Below, one piece after another: positions 50,841 through 62,025 of a stretch of DNA of 64,000 bases (position 1 is the first letter of the stretch; each line of letters opens with the position of its first letter). Made by a program: the position numbers and the translations under genes. Origin of the DNA: Gordonia gummivorans (lineage in GTDB: Bacteria; Actinomycetota; Actinomycetes; Mycobacteriales; Mycobacteriaceae); assembly GCF_022513585.1 (NCBI RefSeq), contig NZ_JAKWBF010000011.1:1-64000 (forward strand). The letters run 5' to 3'. The notes below the pieces were generated by a model. It did not search any database. It saw only the letters and a list, made by a program, of their open reading frames with translations, and had not been told where the DNA came from.

Positions 50841-51134
50841 TCAGCTGCTGAAGGATCCGTCTGGTGTAGGCGCGTCGATCACTGTCGTCTCCGGGCTGGT
50901 TCGTACGGGTTCGCGCGGGATGACGAGCCACAGGGCCAAATACACCAGCACCTGAGGTCCCGGGAGCAGGATCGATACGACGAAGAGCGCGCGCACGAGT
51001 GTGGGGTCGAGGTCCCATCGTGCTGCGATGCCGCCGCACACCCCGCCGAACCACGCGTCCGTACGTGAACGGGTGAGGCGCCGCTCGGGCGCAGAAGTGG
51101 GCGCAGTGTTGACGGGCGCGATTGTGCTGGTCAT
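50841..51134 (-). CDS. PspC domain protein
   Basis: The 97-residue small membrane protein has a PspC domain. [30 protein letters not shown] is split around residues 20-50 and is followed by a hydrophobic helix [25 protein letters not shown]. PspC-type proteins are involved in envelope-stress sensing. ATG 51134 is chosen, as the longer frame lacks conservation. It lies convergent to pfkA (3 bp gap) and divergent from gatB. Confidence 0.88.
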   Translation of the reverse strand: MTSTIAPVNTAPTSAPERRLTRSRTDAWFGGVCGGIAARWDLDPTLVRALFVVSILLPGPQVLVYLALWLVIPREPVRTSPETTVIDAPTPDGSFSS

Positions 51135-51256
51135 GGTCGGGTCTCCTGGTTCGGTGGCTTGTACGTCATCTCCGACGCTACGAAGGGAGGCCTTCGGGGC
51201 GCATCGGTGATCACCCTGAACATCCACCCGGGAATTCGCCGCATAAACTGTCAGCC

Positions 51257-52762
51257 ATGACTGCCGCCGCCGCCGAATTGCTGGACTACGACGAGGTCAT
51301 CGCGGAGTTCGACCCCGTGATGGGCCTCGAGGTGCACGTCGAACTGGGTACCGCCACCAAGATGTTCTGCGGGTGCCCGACGGCCTTCGGCGCTGAGCCG
51401 AACACCCAGGTGTGCCCGGTGTGCATCGGACTGCCCGGGTCGCTGCCGGTGGCCAATGCGAAGGCCATCGAATCCGCCATCCGGATCGGGCTCGCATTGA
51501 ACTGTTCGATCCGGCCGTCGAGTGTATTCGCGCGGAAGAACTACTTCTATCCCGATCAGCCGAAGAACTACCAGATCTCGCAGTACGACGAGCCGATCGC
51601 CTACGACGGGTACCTCGACGTCGTTCTGCCCGACGGCACCGAATGGCGCGTGGAGATCGAACGTGCGCACATGGAAGAGGACACCGGCAAGTCGCTGCAC
51701 ATCGGTGGGTCGACCGGGCGTATCCACGGAGCGAGTCATTCGCTGCTCGACTACAACCGCGCGGGTGTTCCGTTGGTGGAGATCGTGACCCGACCCATCG
51801 AGGGTGCCGGCGAACGCGCACCCGAGGTGGCACGGGCCTACGTCACCGCGCTGCGCGACCTGCTCAAGGCGCTCGACGTCTCGGATGTCCGCATGGATCA
51901 GGGCTCGTTGCGCTGCGACGCCAACGTCTCGCTGATGCGCAAGGACGCAACGGAATTCGGTACCCGCACCGAAACCAAGAACGTGAACTCCCTCAAGAGT
52001 GTGGAGATCGCGGTGCGTTACGAGATGCGTCGCCAGGCCGCGGTGCTGCTCGCCGGTGGTGAGGTGATCCAGGAGACCCGGCACTTCCACGAGACCGACG
52101 GCACCACGTCACCGGGTCGGCGCAAGGAGACGGCCGAGGACTACCGCTACTTCCCGGAGCCCGATCTTCCTCCGGTGCAACCGGATTCGGCGTGGATCGC
52201 CGAGCTGGCCACCACGCTGCCGGAACTGCCGTGGCTGCGTCGGGCCCGCATCCAGCAGGAGTGGGGAGTGTCCGACGAGGTCATGCGTGACCTCGTCAAC
52301 GTCGGCGCGGTGGATCTGATCATCGCCACCGTCGACGCGGGCGCGGCTCCCGAGGCCGCCCGCGGCTGGTGGGTGTCTTTCCTTGCGCAGCAGGCCAATG
52401 CGCGTGAGACGGAACTCGCCGATCTGGCCATCACCCCGGCCCAGGTCGCCGAGATCATCGGCCTGGTCGACGACGGCAAGCTCACCACCAAGCTGGCCCA
52501 GCAGGTCGCGACCGCCGTGCTCGACGGCGAGGGCGAACCGGCGCAGATCGTCGCCGACCGCGGACTCGAGGTCGTGCGCGACGACTCGGCGCTGCAGAAG
52601 GCGGTCGACGACGCGCTGGCCGCCAATCCCGACATCGCCGAGAAGATCCGCGGCGGCAAGGTTGCGGCGGCCGGCAAGATCGTCGGCGACGTCATGAAAG
52701 CGACTCGGGGACAAGCCGATCCCGCCCGCGTCAAGGAGCTTGTGCTCGCCGCCTGCAGCTAG
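51257..52762 (+). CDS. gatB: Glutamyl/aspartyl-tRNA amidotransferase subunit B
   Basis: It is the kinase/tRNA-binding subunit of GatCAB. The 501-residue protein has [20 protein letters not shown] (near 22), [42 protein letters not shown] and [14 protein letters not shown]. The C-terminal YqeY-like tail domain ([35 protein letters not shown]) binds tRNA. The ATG at 51257 is chosen by alignment. Its stop is followed by a long perfect inverted repeat. Confidence 0.97.
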   Translation: MTAAAAELLDYDEVIAEFDPVMGLEVHVELGTATKMFCGCPTAFGAEPNTQVCPVCIGLPGSLPVANAKAIESAIRIGLALNCSIRPSSVFARKNYFYPDQPKNYQISQYDEPIAYDGYLDVVLPDGTEWRVEIERAHMEEDTGKSLHIGGSTGRIHGASHSLLDYNRAGVPLVEIVTRPIEGAGERAPEVARAYVTALRDLLKALDVSDVRMDQGSLRCDANVSLMRKDATEFGTRTETKNVNSLKSVEIAVRYEMRRQAAVLLAGGEVIQETRHFHETDGTTSPGRRKETAEDYRYFPEPDLPPVQPDSAWIAELATTLPELPWLRRARIQQEWGVSDEVMRDLVNVGAVDLIIATVDAGAAPEAARGWWVSFLAQQANARETELADLAITPAQVAEIIGLVDDGKLTTKLAQQVATAVLDGEGEPAQIVADRGLEVVRDDSALQKAVDDALAANPDIAEKIRGGKVAAAGKIVGDVMKATRGQADPARVKELVLAACS

Positions 52763-52781
52763 GCAACCCCCGCCCGCCGAG

Positions 52782-52857
52782 CGCGAGAACAGGTGCCGAG
52801 TTGGAGAACGCGAGTGCTGCAGCACTCGCGTTCTCCAACTCAACTCGAGTTCTCGCG
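52782..52857. terminator. Large perfect inverted repeat between convergent genes, likely bidirectional terminator
   Basis: Two perfect 22-bp arms with no loop meet at 52819/52820 (GAGTTGGAGAACGCGAGT... at left). Outer arms CGCGAGAAC (52782) and GTTCTCGCG (ending 52857) add another layer. There is no long T-run, so it may act as a cruciform or a bidirectional terminator of gatB and the PQQ gene. Confidence 0.8.
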
Positions 52858-52882
52858 GCTTGACGCGGGACGTGGCCAGGAG

Positions 52883-54049
52883 TCACGTGCGGTTGTCGGC
52901 TCCCGCGCCGCCCTGGATGACGGCCACCCGGTCGTCGGTCGGCACGGGCCGGCCGTTCTCCTTGTTGACCGTCGCGAACTGGATCAGGCCGTTCGGAAGT
53001 GCGGCCATGCGGCCGAGTGCGCCATAACGGCGTTCGAGGACCACCACCGGCGCCGTGATGGTCGGTCGTTCCCGGGTGGGTTCGTTGACGGCCTCGATGC
53101 GCTGGGTGCGGGTGGTCGACACGTAGATGCTGCCGGCCGCGGCCGCACATCCGGCGATCTTCGGCTTGTCCGTCCACGTCCACAACACCTTGGGCCCGGA
53201 ATCCTCGATGGCTTGCAGGCGATCCTCGGTGGCGGTCTGGTCGGCGGCATAGAGCGCGCCGGTAGCCGGGTTCGGACAGAGGGCGACCGACGACCCGAAT
53301 CCCGAGGCCAGGATCTTCGGCGGCGGGTTGGCGCCTGAACTGAGCGAGGTGACGAGCAGGATCTTGCCCGCCAGCGACGACGGATTGCTCGCCGACGCCG
53401 GACTTCCCGCGTTACCGGTCGCGACGACCAACTCGTTGGGCGACCGGAAGTACATCGAGCCCATGTTGCCCGTCGCGCCCTTCGGGATGCCGACCAGGAT
53501 CGGCTTGGCCACGTCGCCCGGGGCGAGTCGGACGATCCGGTTGTCCGAGGGCGTGGTGATGAACGCGTAGATCAGCCGGTCCTGCGAGTAGGTGGGTGAG
53601 AACGCGAAGTCGATCAGCCCGCCGTCGCCCGATGCGTCGACCGGCACCGAACCCAACTCACGATGCGGTCCGTACTTCTGCTGCGCGATGATCTTGCCGG
53701 TGGTGCGCTCGGCGATCACCGCCGACTGGCCGCTCTCGTCGCCCGGCGCGATCCCGCCGGTGGATTCCAGGCACGTCGCGATCACCGACGGATCGGGATC
53801 GATACATGGACCGGTCGGCGGTTGCTGAGGTTGTGGCGACGGCGGTGGCGTCTGCGTCGGAGGTGGGGGATTCGGGTTGTTCGAACTGAACGGACCCGCC
53901 GCCTTCTGCTGATCCTGGGCGCTGAAGTCGGCGCAGCCACTCACCGCGATCGTCACCGCCACAAGACCGGTCACCACCGCTCGCCATCGACCGACCGGCG
54001 CGCCGACGTACCCCCGCCGGTGCCGACTCGTCCGCCGCCCCTTACGCAT
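52883..54049 (-). CDS. PQQ/NHL beta-propeller lipoprotein (LppZ-like)
   Basis: The 388-residue lipoprotein has a basic start, then VVTGLVAVTIAVSGC as signal and lipobox near residue 41. A long proline-rich linker (PNPPPPTQTPPPSPQPQQPP) comes next. The beta-propeller of the glucose/sorbosone-dehydrogenase type follows (IDFAFSPTYSQDRLIYAFIT, VVATGNAGSP). The catalytic residues of the dehydrogenase are not obvious, so a binding role is possible. ATG 54049 is chosen (Met 27 of the longest frame). By position it matches LppZ (Rv3006). Confidence 0.88.
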   Translation of the reverse strand: MRKGRRTSRHRRGYVGAPVGRWRAVVTGLVAVTIAVSGCADFSAQDQQKAAGPFSSNNPNPPPPTQTPPPSPQPQQPPTGPCIDPDPSVIATCLESTGGIAPGDESGQSAVIAERTTGKIIAQQKYGPHRELGSVPVDASGDGGLIDFAFSPTYSQDRLIYAFITTPSDNRIVRLAPGDVAKPILVGIPKGATGNMGSMYFRSPNELVVATGNAGSPASASNPSSLAGKILLVTSLSSGANPPPKILASGFGSSVALCPNPATGALYAADQTATEDRLQAIEDSGPKVLWTWTDKPKIAGCAAAAGSIYVSTTRTQRIEAVNEPTRERPTITAPVVVLERRYGALGRMAALPNGLIQFATVNKENGRPVPTDDRVAVIQGGAGADNRT

Positions 54050-54153
54050 GCCGTCCACAGTAGTGGTGCCGATGCGGTGGACCGGAGATCGGCTGGTCCG
54101 ACTCACCCGGCTGCGCCTGGCGACCACGGCGACGCCAACCCCTTAGAGTCGGA

Positions 54154-55440
54154 ATGGTGAGCGAACGTGACAAGTCGACAAACGGTCCGACCAGTCCGTA
54201 CGACGAGCCGACGGGCCAGATCGACCTTCCCAGGACACCGCAACCGGGCCGTGTCGCACCACCACCGAACCGCGACGACTTCTACGAGCGGCATGCGAGA
54301 CGGTCACCCGCGCAGGTGTCGCGGGTCGACGACTTGGATGACCTCGACCCTGGCGACGTGGAAACGCGCCCGACGCCCAGTGCTCCGAATACCGCGCCGC
54401 AGACCGGTTCGCCTCAGACCGGTTCGCCACAGACCGGTTCGCCGCAGACCGGTTCGCCACAGACCGGTTCGCCACAGACCGGTTCGCCACAGACCGGTTC
54501 GCCACAGACCGATCCGCTGCCGGTCGATCGCGGCGTCCCGGACGAGCAGACGGCGGTCATCGAACGGCCACCGGTCGTGGCGCGTCCCGACGCCGCGCCT
54601 GCGCGTGCCGAACCGACACGAGTCACCGCCGGCGACGAACCGGGCGGGCCCGACCGAAACGCGTCGCGAATCACCGATCCGGTAGGGGTTCGGCGTCGCA
54701 CGCCCGACTCGACTCCCGAGCCCGACACCAGTCCGACGGAGGCTTTCGCGGCGCGTCGTCCCGCCGCCGACGCCGAGGCGACGGCGAACGAGACCCGGCC
54801 GCTGGTGTCGGAATCCGACGACGAGCCACCTGCGTCCGACGCGACGGCCGACGATCTCGACGAAGCCAAGGCGAAAGCCCGTCGCGGCACCCTCGACCTC
54901 GGGCTGCTGTTGCTGCGGGTTGCGGTTGGCGCGGTCGCGCTCGCGCACGGACTGCAGAAGCTCTTCGGCTGGTGGAGCGGTCCGGGACTGAGCGGGTTCG
55001 AGGACATGCTCGTCAACTCGGCCAACAGCAGCATCGGGTTCAATCCCGACTTCGCGAAACCGCTGGCCATCCTCGGTGCGCTGTCGGAGACGCTCGGTGG
55101 GGCGATGGTGATCTTGGGGCTGCTCACACCGGTGGGTGCGTCGGCGATCCTGGGCACCATGCTGATCGCCGCCGCCTACAAGACCACCTTGGCCGGAGGC
55201 TTCTCGTTCTTCGCTGCCGTCGGCGGCGTCGAGTACGAGCTCATCCTGGCCGTGGCGGCCGCGGTCATCATCCTCACAGGCCCAGGCCTGTACTCACTGG
55301 ACTTTCCCTACGGATGGGCCAGACGACCGTTCATCGGATCGTTCCTGTGGCTCATTGTGGGAATCGGTGCGGCAGCGCTCATCTGGATCTTGTGCAACGG
55401 CACCAACCCGCTGTCGTCACCGGGTAACCCTGGCGGCTGA
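54154..55440 (+). CDS. DoxX family membrane protein with disordered repeat-bearing N-terminus
   Basis: The 428-residue protein has about 245 low-complexity, acidic and proline-rich residues, including PQTGS repeated at 82-120. A DoxX domain of four helices follows ([24 protein letters not shown] near 250, then [21 protein letters not shown]). DoxX proteins are small quinone/redox-linked membrane proteins. The N-terminal extension is an actinobacterial feature. It ends 144 bp from the convergent ilvD stop. ATG 54154 or GTG 54157 are equivalent. Confidence 0.88.
   Translation: MVSERDKSTNGPTSPYDEPTGQIDLPRTPQPGRVAPPPNRDDFYERHARRSPAQVSRVDDLDDLDPGDVETRPTPSAPNTAPQTGSPQTGSPQTGSPQTGSPQTGSPQTGSPQTGSPQTDPLPVDRGVPDEQTAVIERPPVVARPDAAPARAEPTRVTAGDEPGGPDRNASRITDPVGVRRRTPDSTPEPDTSPTEAFAARRPAADAEATANETRPLVSESDDEPPASDATADDLDEAKAKARRGTLDLGLLLLRVAVGAVALAHGLQKLFGWWSGPGLSGFEDMLVNSANSSIGFNPDFAKPLAILGALSETLGGAMVILGLLTPVGASAILGTMLIAAAYKTTLAGGFSFFAAVGGVEYELILAVAAAVIILTGPGLYSLDFPYGWARRPFIGSFLWLIVGIGAAALIWILCNGTNPLSSPGNPGG
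54397..54516 (+). repeat. 15-bp coding tandem repeat (PQTGS)
   Basis: Eight 15-bp units (CCACAGACCGGTTCG with third-base changes) encode PQTGS seven times and finally PQTDP. They lie inside the disordered part of the DoxX gene and may change number between strains by slippage. Confidence 0.93.
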
Positions 55441-55485
55441 GGCCGGGAATCCCGGCTGGTGAGATTCGCGTTGTCGTCTCAGCAG

Positions 55486-55518
55486 CCCTTCGAGGCTCGC
55501 AAGCTCGCACCTCAGGGA
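55486..55518 (+). repeat. Dispersed repeat CCCTTCGAGGCTCGC...GCTCGCACCTCAGGGA, copy 3
   Basis: This is the clearest of three related intergenic copies; the others are at 14034 and 23892. It begins CCCTTCGAGGCTCGC and ends GCTCGCACCTCAGGGA. It lies between the convergent DoxX and ilvD genes. Just after it GGGGATGGCTCT is directly repeated twice (from about 55522). Confidence 0.7.
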
Positions 55519-55584
55519 TCGGGGGATGGCTCTTCCTGAGCAGGGGATGGCTCTCGGCTCGCCTCAGGCGCGGTATTCGCCGGC

Positions 55585-57429
55585 TCAGTCGACCTGGCGA
55601 ACCGCACCGCGGTCCGCGGAGGTCGCCAGCTTCGCGTAGGCGCGTAGCGCTGTGGTGACCGTGCGCTGGCGGTCCACCGGCTGCCACGGGTGCTCGGAGG
55701 CTTCCATCTTGGCCCGCCGCTCGGCGAGCACGTCGTCGGGCACCTGAACTTCCAGCGTCCGCGTCTTGACGTCGATGAGGATCGGGTCACCGTCTTCGAC
55801 GAGTCCGATCGCGCCGCCGGATGCGGCCTCGGGGGACATATGCCCCACCGACAGGCCCGACGATCCGCCGGAGAAGCGGCCGTCGGTGATCAGGGCACAC
55901 TTCTTGCCCATGCCGGTGCCCTTCATGAACGCGGTCGGGTGCAGCATCTCCTGCATGCCGGGACCGCCGGACGGTCCCTCGTAGCGGACCACCAGCACCT
56001 CGCCGGCCTGGATCTTCTTGGACAGGATGACCTGGACGGCTTCTTCCTGGCTCTCCACCACGCGGGCCGGGCCCTCGAAGTGCCACAGGTCCTCGTCGAT
56101 GCCGGCAGTCTTGAGGACCGCGCCGTCGGGGGCGAGGTTGCCGCGCAGCACGCACAGGCCGCCTTCGACGGTGTACGCGTGCTCGAGGTCGCGGATGCAG
56201 CCGCCCGCGGCGTCGGTGTCCAGCGAACTCCATCGGTTGGCGGTGGAGAACGGCGTCGTCGTGCGCACGCCGCCGGGAGCAGCATGGAACAGCTCGACCG
56301 CCGCGTCGATGGCCTTGCCACCGCGGATGTCCCAGTCGTCGAGGAAGTCCCCGATCGTCGGCGAATGGACGGTCGACGCGGTGTCGTCGATGAGACCGGC
56401 GCGTCGCAATTCACCCAGGATCGCCGGGATGCCACCGGCCCGGTGGACGTCTTCCATGTGGTAGTCGGAGTTGGGCGACACCTTGGACAGGCACGGCACG
56501 TTGCGGCTGATCTCGTCGATGACGGCGAGATCGAAGTCCTCGACCTCGCCCTCCTGTGCTGCCGCAAGGATGTGCAGGACGGTGTTGGTCGAGCCGCCCA
56601 TCGCCACGTCGAGTGCCATGGCGTTGCGGAATGCGGTGGCCGACGCGATGTTTCGTGGCAGAACCGACGCATCGTCGTCGCGGTACCAGCGTGTCGCGGC
56701 CTCGACCACGACGCGGCCCGCACGCTCGAAGAGTGCGTGGCGTGCTTCGTGGGTGGCCAGCGTGGAACCGTTGCCGGGCAACGCAAGTCCCAGTGCCTCG
56801 GTCAGGCAGTTCATCGAGTTGGCGGTGAACATGCCCGAACACGAACCGCAGGTGGGGCAGGCGGAACGTTCGACCTCGGACAGCCCTTCCTCGTCGACGG
56901 CGCTGTTGGCCGACGCGGAAATGGTGGTGATGAGGTCCGACGACGGGTGGGCGACGTCCCCGACCACCACCGCCTTGCCGGCCTCCATAGGGCCGCCGGA
57001 GACGAAGACGGTGGGGATGTTCAGCCGCATCGCGGCATTGAGCATTCCGGGAGTGATCTTGTCGCAGTTGGAGATACAGACCAGTGCGTCCGCCGTGTGG
57101 GCGTTGACCATGTACTCCACCGAGTCGGCGATGATCTCGCGACTCGGCAGCGAGTACAGCATCCCGCCGTGTCCCATGGCGATGCCGTCGTCGACGGCGA
57201 TGGTGTGGAATTCACGTGGCACTCCACCGGCCGCCTTCACCGCGTCGGCGACGATCTCGCCGACGTCCTTGAGATGGACGTGGCCGGGCACGAACTGGGT
57301 GTACGAGTTCGCGATGGCGACGATCGGCTTGCCGAAGTCGTCGTCGGTCAGTCCGGCTGCTCGCCAGAGCGATCGCGCTCCGGCAGCTTCGCGGCCGACG
57401 GTGGTGGTGCGTGATCTCAGGGCAGGCAT
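55585..57429 (-). CDS. ilvD: Dihydroxy-acid dehydratase
   Basis: It catalyses the third step of valine and isoleucine synthesis and carries an Fe-S cluster. The 614-residue protein has [12 protein letters not shown], the cluster cysteine [17 protein letters not shown] near 128, [19 protein letters not shown] (further Cys) near 195, and [21 protein letters not shown] near 510. ATG 57429 follows a GAGGAACC. It is separate from ilvBNC and transcribed leftwards, with the PH-domain gene upstream in the same direction. Confidence 0.97.
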   Translation of the reverse strand: MPALRSRTTTVGREAAGARSLWRAAGLTDDDFGKPIVAIANSYTQFVPGHVHLKDVGEIVADAVKAAGGVPREFHTIAVDDGIAMGHGGMLYSLPSREIIADSVEYMVNAHTADALVCISNCDKITPGMLNAAMRLNIPTVFVSGGPMEAGKAVVVGDVAHPSSDLITTISASANSAVDEEGLSEVERSACPTCGSCSGMFTANSMNCLTEALGLALPGNGSTLATHEARHALFERAGRVVVEAATRWYRDDDASVLPRNIASATAFRNAMALDVAMGGSTNTVLHILAAAQEGEVEDFDLAVIDEISRNVPCLSKVSPNSDYHMEDVHRAGGIPAILGELRRAGLIDDTASTVHSPTIGDFLDDWDIRGGKAIDAAVELFHAAPGGVRTTTPFSTANRWSSLDTDAAGGCIRDLEHAYTVEGGLCVLRGNLAPDGAVLKTAGIDEDLWHFEGPARVVESQEEAVQVILSKKIQAGEVLVVRYEGPSGGPGMQEMLHPTAFMKGTGMGKKCALITDGRFSGGSSGLSVGHMSPEAASGGAIGLVEDGDPILIDVKTRTLEVQVPDDVLAERRAKMEASEHPWQPVDRQRTVTTALRAYAKLATSADRGAVRQVD

Positions 57430-57644
57430 GGTTCCTCGATCTGATCGGCGTGCGGTGGTGCAGTTGGCTGGTGATTCGACCCGATGCCGATGACACCGGA
57501 TGCCACCACAACGTCGAAAGCCGACGGTGTTATTTCATGCCCGACCCGGTTGTGGTGAATGCGGCGAGGTGGCGTTGTGGCCGAGTCTTGCTGCGTTGCT
57601 ACAGGTCAGCGTACTCCGCTGCCGCTAGGGGCTTCAAAAAAGGC

Positions 57645-58118
57645 TCAGCTGTCGGCTTCGTCGGCCGCTGCGAACGGGTCCGGGATTCGGCCACGGCTCG
57701 CTGCCGACAGGCGGGGCAGATCGTGGAATCCCACCGCGGGAAGGCGCACCCGCTCGCCGTCGGAGGTCACCGCGCGCACGGCGCTCCACCGGGGGAATTG
57801 CAGGCCCGCGATATCGGTCCAGGCGACCGCTGCGCTGCCGAAGGTACCGACCGCGGTCAACCCGTCCTCGGTGACGACGGTGCGCAACCGGTGGATCCAC
57901 ACCGCAAGGACGACCGGGATGGCGAGCGTCCAGCCGAGCCAGACCAGGGAGGTGCCGGCCAGGATGATGCACACGATCGCCACCATGGGAACCGTGAAGT
58001 AGGCGACCCGGTTCAGGCGAAACACTGCGGGCAATTCGACGCGATCCTCGGCGCTCCCCGATGCGTCAGAATCGGCGGGCGAGGTGGTCTCCGGATCGGT
58101 CGGTGAATCTGTCGGCAC
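57645..58118 (-). CDS. PH-domain-like membrane protein (Cfp6-like)
   Basis: A 157-residue protein starts at GTG 58118, or 168 residues from ATG 58151. Two hydrophobic helices (VAYFTVPMVAIVCIILAGTS, LGWTLAIPVVLAVWIHRL) precede a bacterial PH-like domain (TVVTEDGLTAVGTFGSAAVAWTDIAGLQFPRWSAVRAVT in pieces). By position it matches Rv3004 (Cfp6). No function is known. The start choice is uncertain as neither has a strong ribosome-binding site. Confidence 0.78.
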   Translation of the reverse strand: MPTDSPTDPETTSPADSDASGSAEDRVELPAVFRLNRVAYFTVPMVAIVCIILAGTSLVWLGWTLAIPVVLAVWIHRLRTVVTEDGLTAVGTFGSAAVAWTDIAGLQFPRWSAVRAVTSDGERVRLPAVGFHDLPRLSAASRGRIPDPFAAADEADS

Positions 58119-58210
58119 GCCTTCATTGTGCCAACCCGCGCTGTGTGCCATCCCGGCAGGTGCGGCCCCACCTGTGTGTTCTCACGATATGAGACGCAAC
58201 GGTCCGGAGT

Positions 58211-58240
58211 TTGACTCACGACTACACGCGGTCATACCGT
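58211..58240 (+). promoter_or_regulatory. Predicted ilvB-operon promoter
   Basis: TTGACT (58211-58216) and TACCGT (58235-58240) are spaced by 18 bp, a good sigma-A-type pair. The start point would then fall near 58247, at or just before the leader peptide GTG/ATG, so the leader message may be leaderless. Confidence 0.7.
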
Positions 58241-58249
58241 GAATGCGTG

Positions 58250-58297
58250 ATGAAGAACGGGACTCTCGTAGTAGTAATCGGCTGGCGCGTCGCCTGA
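58250..58297 (+). CDS. ilvB attenuation leader peptide
   Basis: The 15-residue peptide MKNGTLVVVIGWRVA contains Leu, three Val and Ile in a row (CTC GTA GTA GTA ATC), the amino acids whose synthesis the downstream operon controls. It has its own TGA at 58295-58297. GTG 58247 would add one residue. The predicted start point lies about at the start codon, which suggests a leaderless mRNA. No Shine-Dalgarno is expected then and none is seen. Confidence 0.85.
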   Translation: MKNGTLVVVIGWRVA

Positions 58298-58368
58298 CCG
58301 GTCACAGACGAGACCCCACTCAGCATCGACGCGCCACCCTCGAACAGCGAAGCTGTCGGGGGTTTTTT
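58284..58368 (+). promoter_or_regulatory. Transcription attenuator of ilvBNC (antiterminator and terminator)
   Basis: A perfect 10-base pairing TGGCGCGTCG (58284-58293, in the leader codons) with CGACGCGCCA (58328-58337) makes a plausible antiterminator. It extends, after one mismatch, into the terminator's 5' arm. The terminator itself is ACCCTCGAACAGC (58336-58348) against GCTGTCGGGGGT (58352-58363), with one bulge and a G-T pair, followed by six T (58363-58368). Stalling at the Val/Ile codons would leave the antiterminator free to form. Confidence 0.82.
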
Positions 58369-58414
58369 CTTGTCACCAGCAAATGAAGATCGACAACCAG
58401 ATGAGGATCGTGCA

Positions 58415-60361
58415 GTGAGCGCACCAACAGCACGCACCGACGCCGGCCGCAGTGAGCCGGATCGCAATGCAGGAGCCCGGCAACAGTCGCCCGCGGGAGG
58501 AAATCTGCGTGCGGTAGGGCAGCACACCGTCGCCCCCGAGCGGGTCAGCGGTGCGCAGTCGGTGGTGCGCTCGCTCGAAGAACTCGGCGTCGAGATCGTC
58601 TTCGGCATTCCCGGTGGAGCCGTGCTCCCCGTCTACGACCCGCTGCTGGATTCCAAGAAGGTCCGCCACGTCCTGGTGCGCCACGAGCAGGGTGCCGGTC
58701 ACGCTGCGACCGGCTACGCGCAGGTTGCCGGACGCGCCGGGGTCATGATGGCCACGTCCGGTCCCGGTGCCACCAACCTGGTGACACCGCTGGCCGACGC
58801 CCAGATGGACTCGGTCCCGGTGGTCGCGATCACCGGTCAGGTCGGACGCGCGCTGATCGGCACCGACGCCTTCCAGGAGGCCGACATCTCCGGTATCACG
58901 ATGCCGGTCACCAAGCACAACTTCCTGGTGAGCAATGCCGCCGACATCCCGCAGGTCATCGCCGAGGCGTTCCACATCGCCGAAAGCGGCCGCCCGGGTG
59001 CGGTTCTGGTCGACATCCCCAAGGACATCCTGCAGGCGCAGACCACCTTCTCGTGGCCGCCGCAGATCGATCTGCCGGGCTATCGGCCGGTCACCAAGCC
59101 GCACGGCAAGCAGGTTCGTGAGGCCGCTCGCCTCATCAACGCGGCCTCCTCGCCGGTGCTCTACGTCGGTGGCGGCGTGATCAAGGCCAACGCTTCGGCC
59201 GAACTGCTGGAACTCGCCGAGTTCACCGGCATCCCGGTGGTGACGACGCTGATGGCGCGCGGTGCCTTCCCCGACAGCCATCAGCAGCACCTCGGCATGC
59301 CCGGCATGCACGGCACCGTCGCCGCGGTTGCCGCCTTGCAGCGCAGCGACCTGCTCATCACCCTGGGTGCCCGATTCGACGACCGCGTGACCGGCCAGTT
59401 GGCGTCGTTCGCACCCAACGCCAAGGTCATCCATGCCGACATCGACCCCGCGGAGATCGGCAAGAACCGGCACGCCGACGTGCCGATCGTCGGCGACTGC
59501 AAGGCCGTCATCACCGAGCTGACCGAGACCCTGCGCAACGAGCGGGCGACCAGCGGCGAGGGTGCGGACATCTCCACCTGGTGGCGCTACCTCGACAACA
59601 TCCGTCGTACCTATCCGCTGAGCTACGACCGTCAGACCGACGGTTCGATGTCGCCGGAGTTCGTGATCTCCCAGATCGGGAAGATCGCCGGGCCCGACGC
59701 GGTGTACTGCGCCGGCGTCGGTCAGCATCAGATGTGGGCCGCGCAGTTCATCTCCTACGAGAAGCCGCGCAGCTGGCTGAACTCGGGTGGCCTGGGCACC
59801 ATGGGCTACGCCGTCCCGGCGGCGATGGGCGCCAAGATGGCCGACCCCGACGCCGAGGTCTGGGCGATCGACGGCGACGGGTGCTTCCAGATGACCAATC
59901 AGGAACTCGCGACGTGTGCGATCGAGGGCATCCCCATCAAGGTCGCCGTGATCAACAACGGAAACCTGGGCATGGTCCGGCAGTGGCAGACCCTGTTCTA
60001 CGAGGAGCGCTACTCCAACACCGACCTCGCCACGCACTCCCGGATGATCCCGGACTTCGTGAAGCTGTCGGAAGCGTTGGGCTGCGCGTCATTCCGCGTC
60101 GAACGTGAGTCCGACGTCGACGAGGTCATCGCCAAGGCCCGCGAGATCAACGACCGCCCGGTGGTGATCGACTTCATCGTCGGCAAGGACGCCCAGGTGT
60201 GGCCGATGGTCGCCGCCGGCACCGGCAACGACGAGATCATGGCTGCCCGCGACATCCGGCCGCTGTTCGACGACGACGAATCCGCGTCGGACCCGGTCGA
60301 CATCCACGAAACCATGGAGAAGTCCGATGCGGCGGCTCCCAACCAGAAGGACGAGCAGTGA
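58415..60361 (+). CDS. ilvB: Acetolactate synthase large subunit
   Basis: The ThDP enzyme condenses pyruvate to acetolactate or acetohydroxybutyrate. The 648-residue protein has [18 protein letters not shown], the catalytic Glu in [15 protein letters not shown] near 90, [22 protein letters not shown], and the ThDP/Mg motif [15 protein letters not shown] near 490. GTG 58415 is used, with GAGGATC about 10 bases before. The longer TTG frame would begin inside the T-run. A 12-codon mini-ORF (58383-58418) overlaps its start (GTGA). ilvN overlaps its 3' end. Confidence 0.97.
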   Translation: MSAPTARTDAGRSEPDRNAGARQQSPAGGNLRAVGQHTVAPERVSGAQSVVRSLEELGVEIVFGIPGGAVLPVYDPLLDSKKVRHVLVRHEQGAGHAATGYAQVAGRAGVMMATSGPGATNLVTPLADAQMDSVPVVAITGQVGRALIGTDAFQEADISGITMPVTKHNFLVSNAADIPQVIAEAFHIAESGRPGAVLVDIPKDILQAQTTFSWPPQIDLPGYRPVTKPHGKQVREAARLINAASSPVLYVGGGVIKANASAELLELAEFTGIPVVTTLMARGAFPDSHQQHLGMPGMHGTVAAVAALQRSDLLITLGARFDDRVTGQLASFAPNAKVIHADIDPAEIGKNRHADVPIVGDCKAVITELTETLRNERATSGEGADISTWWRYLDNIRRTYPLSYDRQTDGSMSPEFVISQIGKIAGPDAVYCAGVGQHQMWAAQFISYEKPRSWLNSGGLGTMGYAVPAAMGAKMADPDAEVWAIDGDGCFQMTNQELATCAIEGIPIKVAVINNGNLGMVRQWQTLFYEERYSNTDLATHSRMIPDFVKLSEALGCASFRVERESDVDEVIAKAREINDRPVVIDFIVGKDAQVWPMVAAGTGNDEIMAARDIRPLFDDDESASDPVDIHETMEKSDAAAPNQKDEQ

Positions 60362-60861
60362 GCACCACCCACACCCTGAGCGTGCTGGTCGAAGACCGGC
60401 CAGGCGTGCTGGCCCGCGTGTCGGCGCTGTTCTCCCGGCGAGGGTTCAACATCGAGTCCCTGGCCGTCGGGCCCACCGAACTCAAGGGCATCTCGCGGAT
60501 GACCATCATGGTCAGCGTCGAGGACTTCCCGCTCGAACAGGTGACCAAGCAGCTCAACAAGCTGATCAACGTCATCAAGATCGTCGAGCAGGATCCGGCT
60601 GCGTCGGTGTCGCGTGAGCTGATGATGGTCAAGGTGCGGTCGGACGCGACCGTGCGCACCGAGGTCATCGAGGTGGTGAACCTGTTCCGCGCCAAGGTGA
60701 TCGACGTGTCACCCGAGTCCCTCACCATCGAGGCGACCGGCACCGCGGAGAAACTCGAGGCACTGCTGCGGATGCTGGATCCGTACGGAATCCGCGAGAT
60801 CGCACAATCGGGAGCGGTCGCGCTGGGTCGGGGACCCAAGAGTATGTCGGCACACCGCTGA
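60358..60861 (+). CDS. ilvN: Acetolactate synthase regulatory subunit
   Basis: It is the small ACT subunit that binds valine and makes the enzyme feedback-sensitive. The 167-residue protein has [34 protein letters not shown] in pieces across residues 4-40 and the C-terminal ALS_ss domain ([24 protein letters not shown]). GTG 60358 overlaps the ilvB stop (GTGA). The ilvC gene follows after 78 bp. Confidence 0.96.
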   Translation: MSTTHTLSVLVEDRPGVLARVSALFSRRGFNIESLAVGPTELKGISRMTIMVSVEDFPLEQVTKQLNKLINVIKIVEQDPAASVSRELMMVKVRSDATVRTEVIEVVNLFRAKVIDVSPESLTIEATGTAEKLEALLRMLDPYGIREIAQSGAVALGRGPKSMSAHR

Positions 60862-60927
60862 CCGACTGCACAGAATTTTAGACAGTCCCGTTGGGTGACA
60901 ACGAGTCTCCGGGGACACCACATATGA

Positions 60928-61953
<1,026 letters not shown>

Positions 61954-61956
61954 TCG

Positions 61957-62008
61957 AAACAAAAAAGTTGCCCTTTGACTCGCGAGTCAAAGGGCAACTT
62001 TTTTGTTT
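61957..62008. terminator. Bidirectional terminator between ilvC and the convergent protease gene
   Basis: A perfect 52-bp palindrome has 26-bp arms meeting at 61982/61983. Each arm contains GTTGCCCTTTGACTCG or its complement, and A6/T6 tracts lie at the outer parts of the stem, so both strands end in a T-run (TTTTTTGTTT). Confidence 0.96.
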
Positions 62009-62025
62009 GCGCGGGAGAGCCGCGA

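Noticed and set aside
54304-54948. Minus-strand frame of 214 aa with repeated LWRTG
   Set aside because: It is the complement of the PQTGS-coding repeat in the DoxX gene.
55690-57414. 574-aa plus-strand frame opposite ilvD
   Set aside because: It is antisense to the clearly conserved ilvD and has no domain pattern.
58370-58414. TTG start for ilvB giving 663 aa
   Set aside because: It lies immediately after the terminator T-run without a ribosome-binding site; GTG 58415 fits the GTGA pattern and family length.
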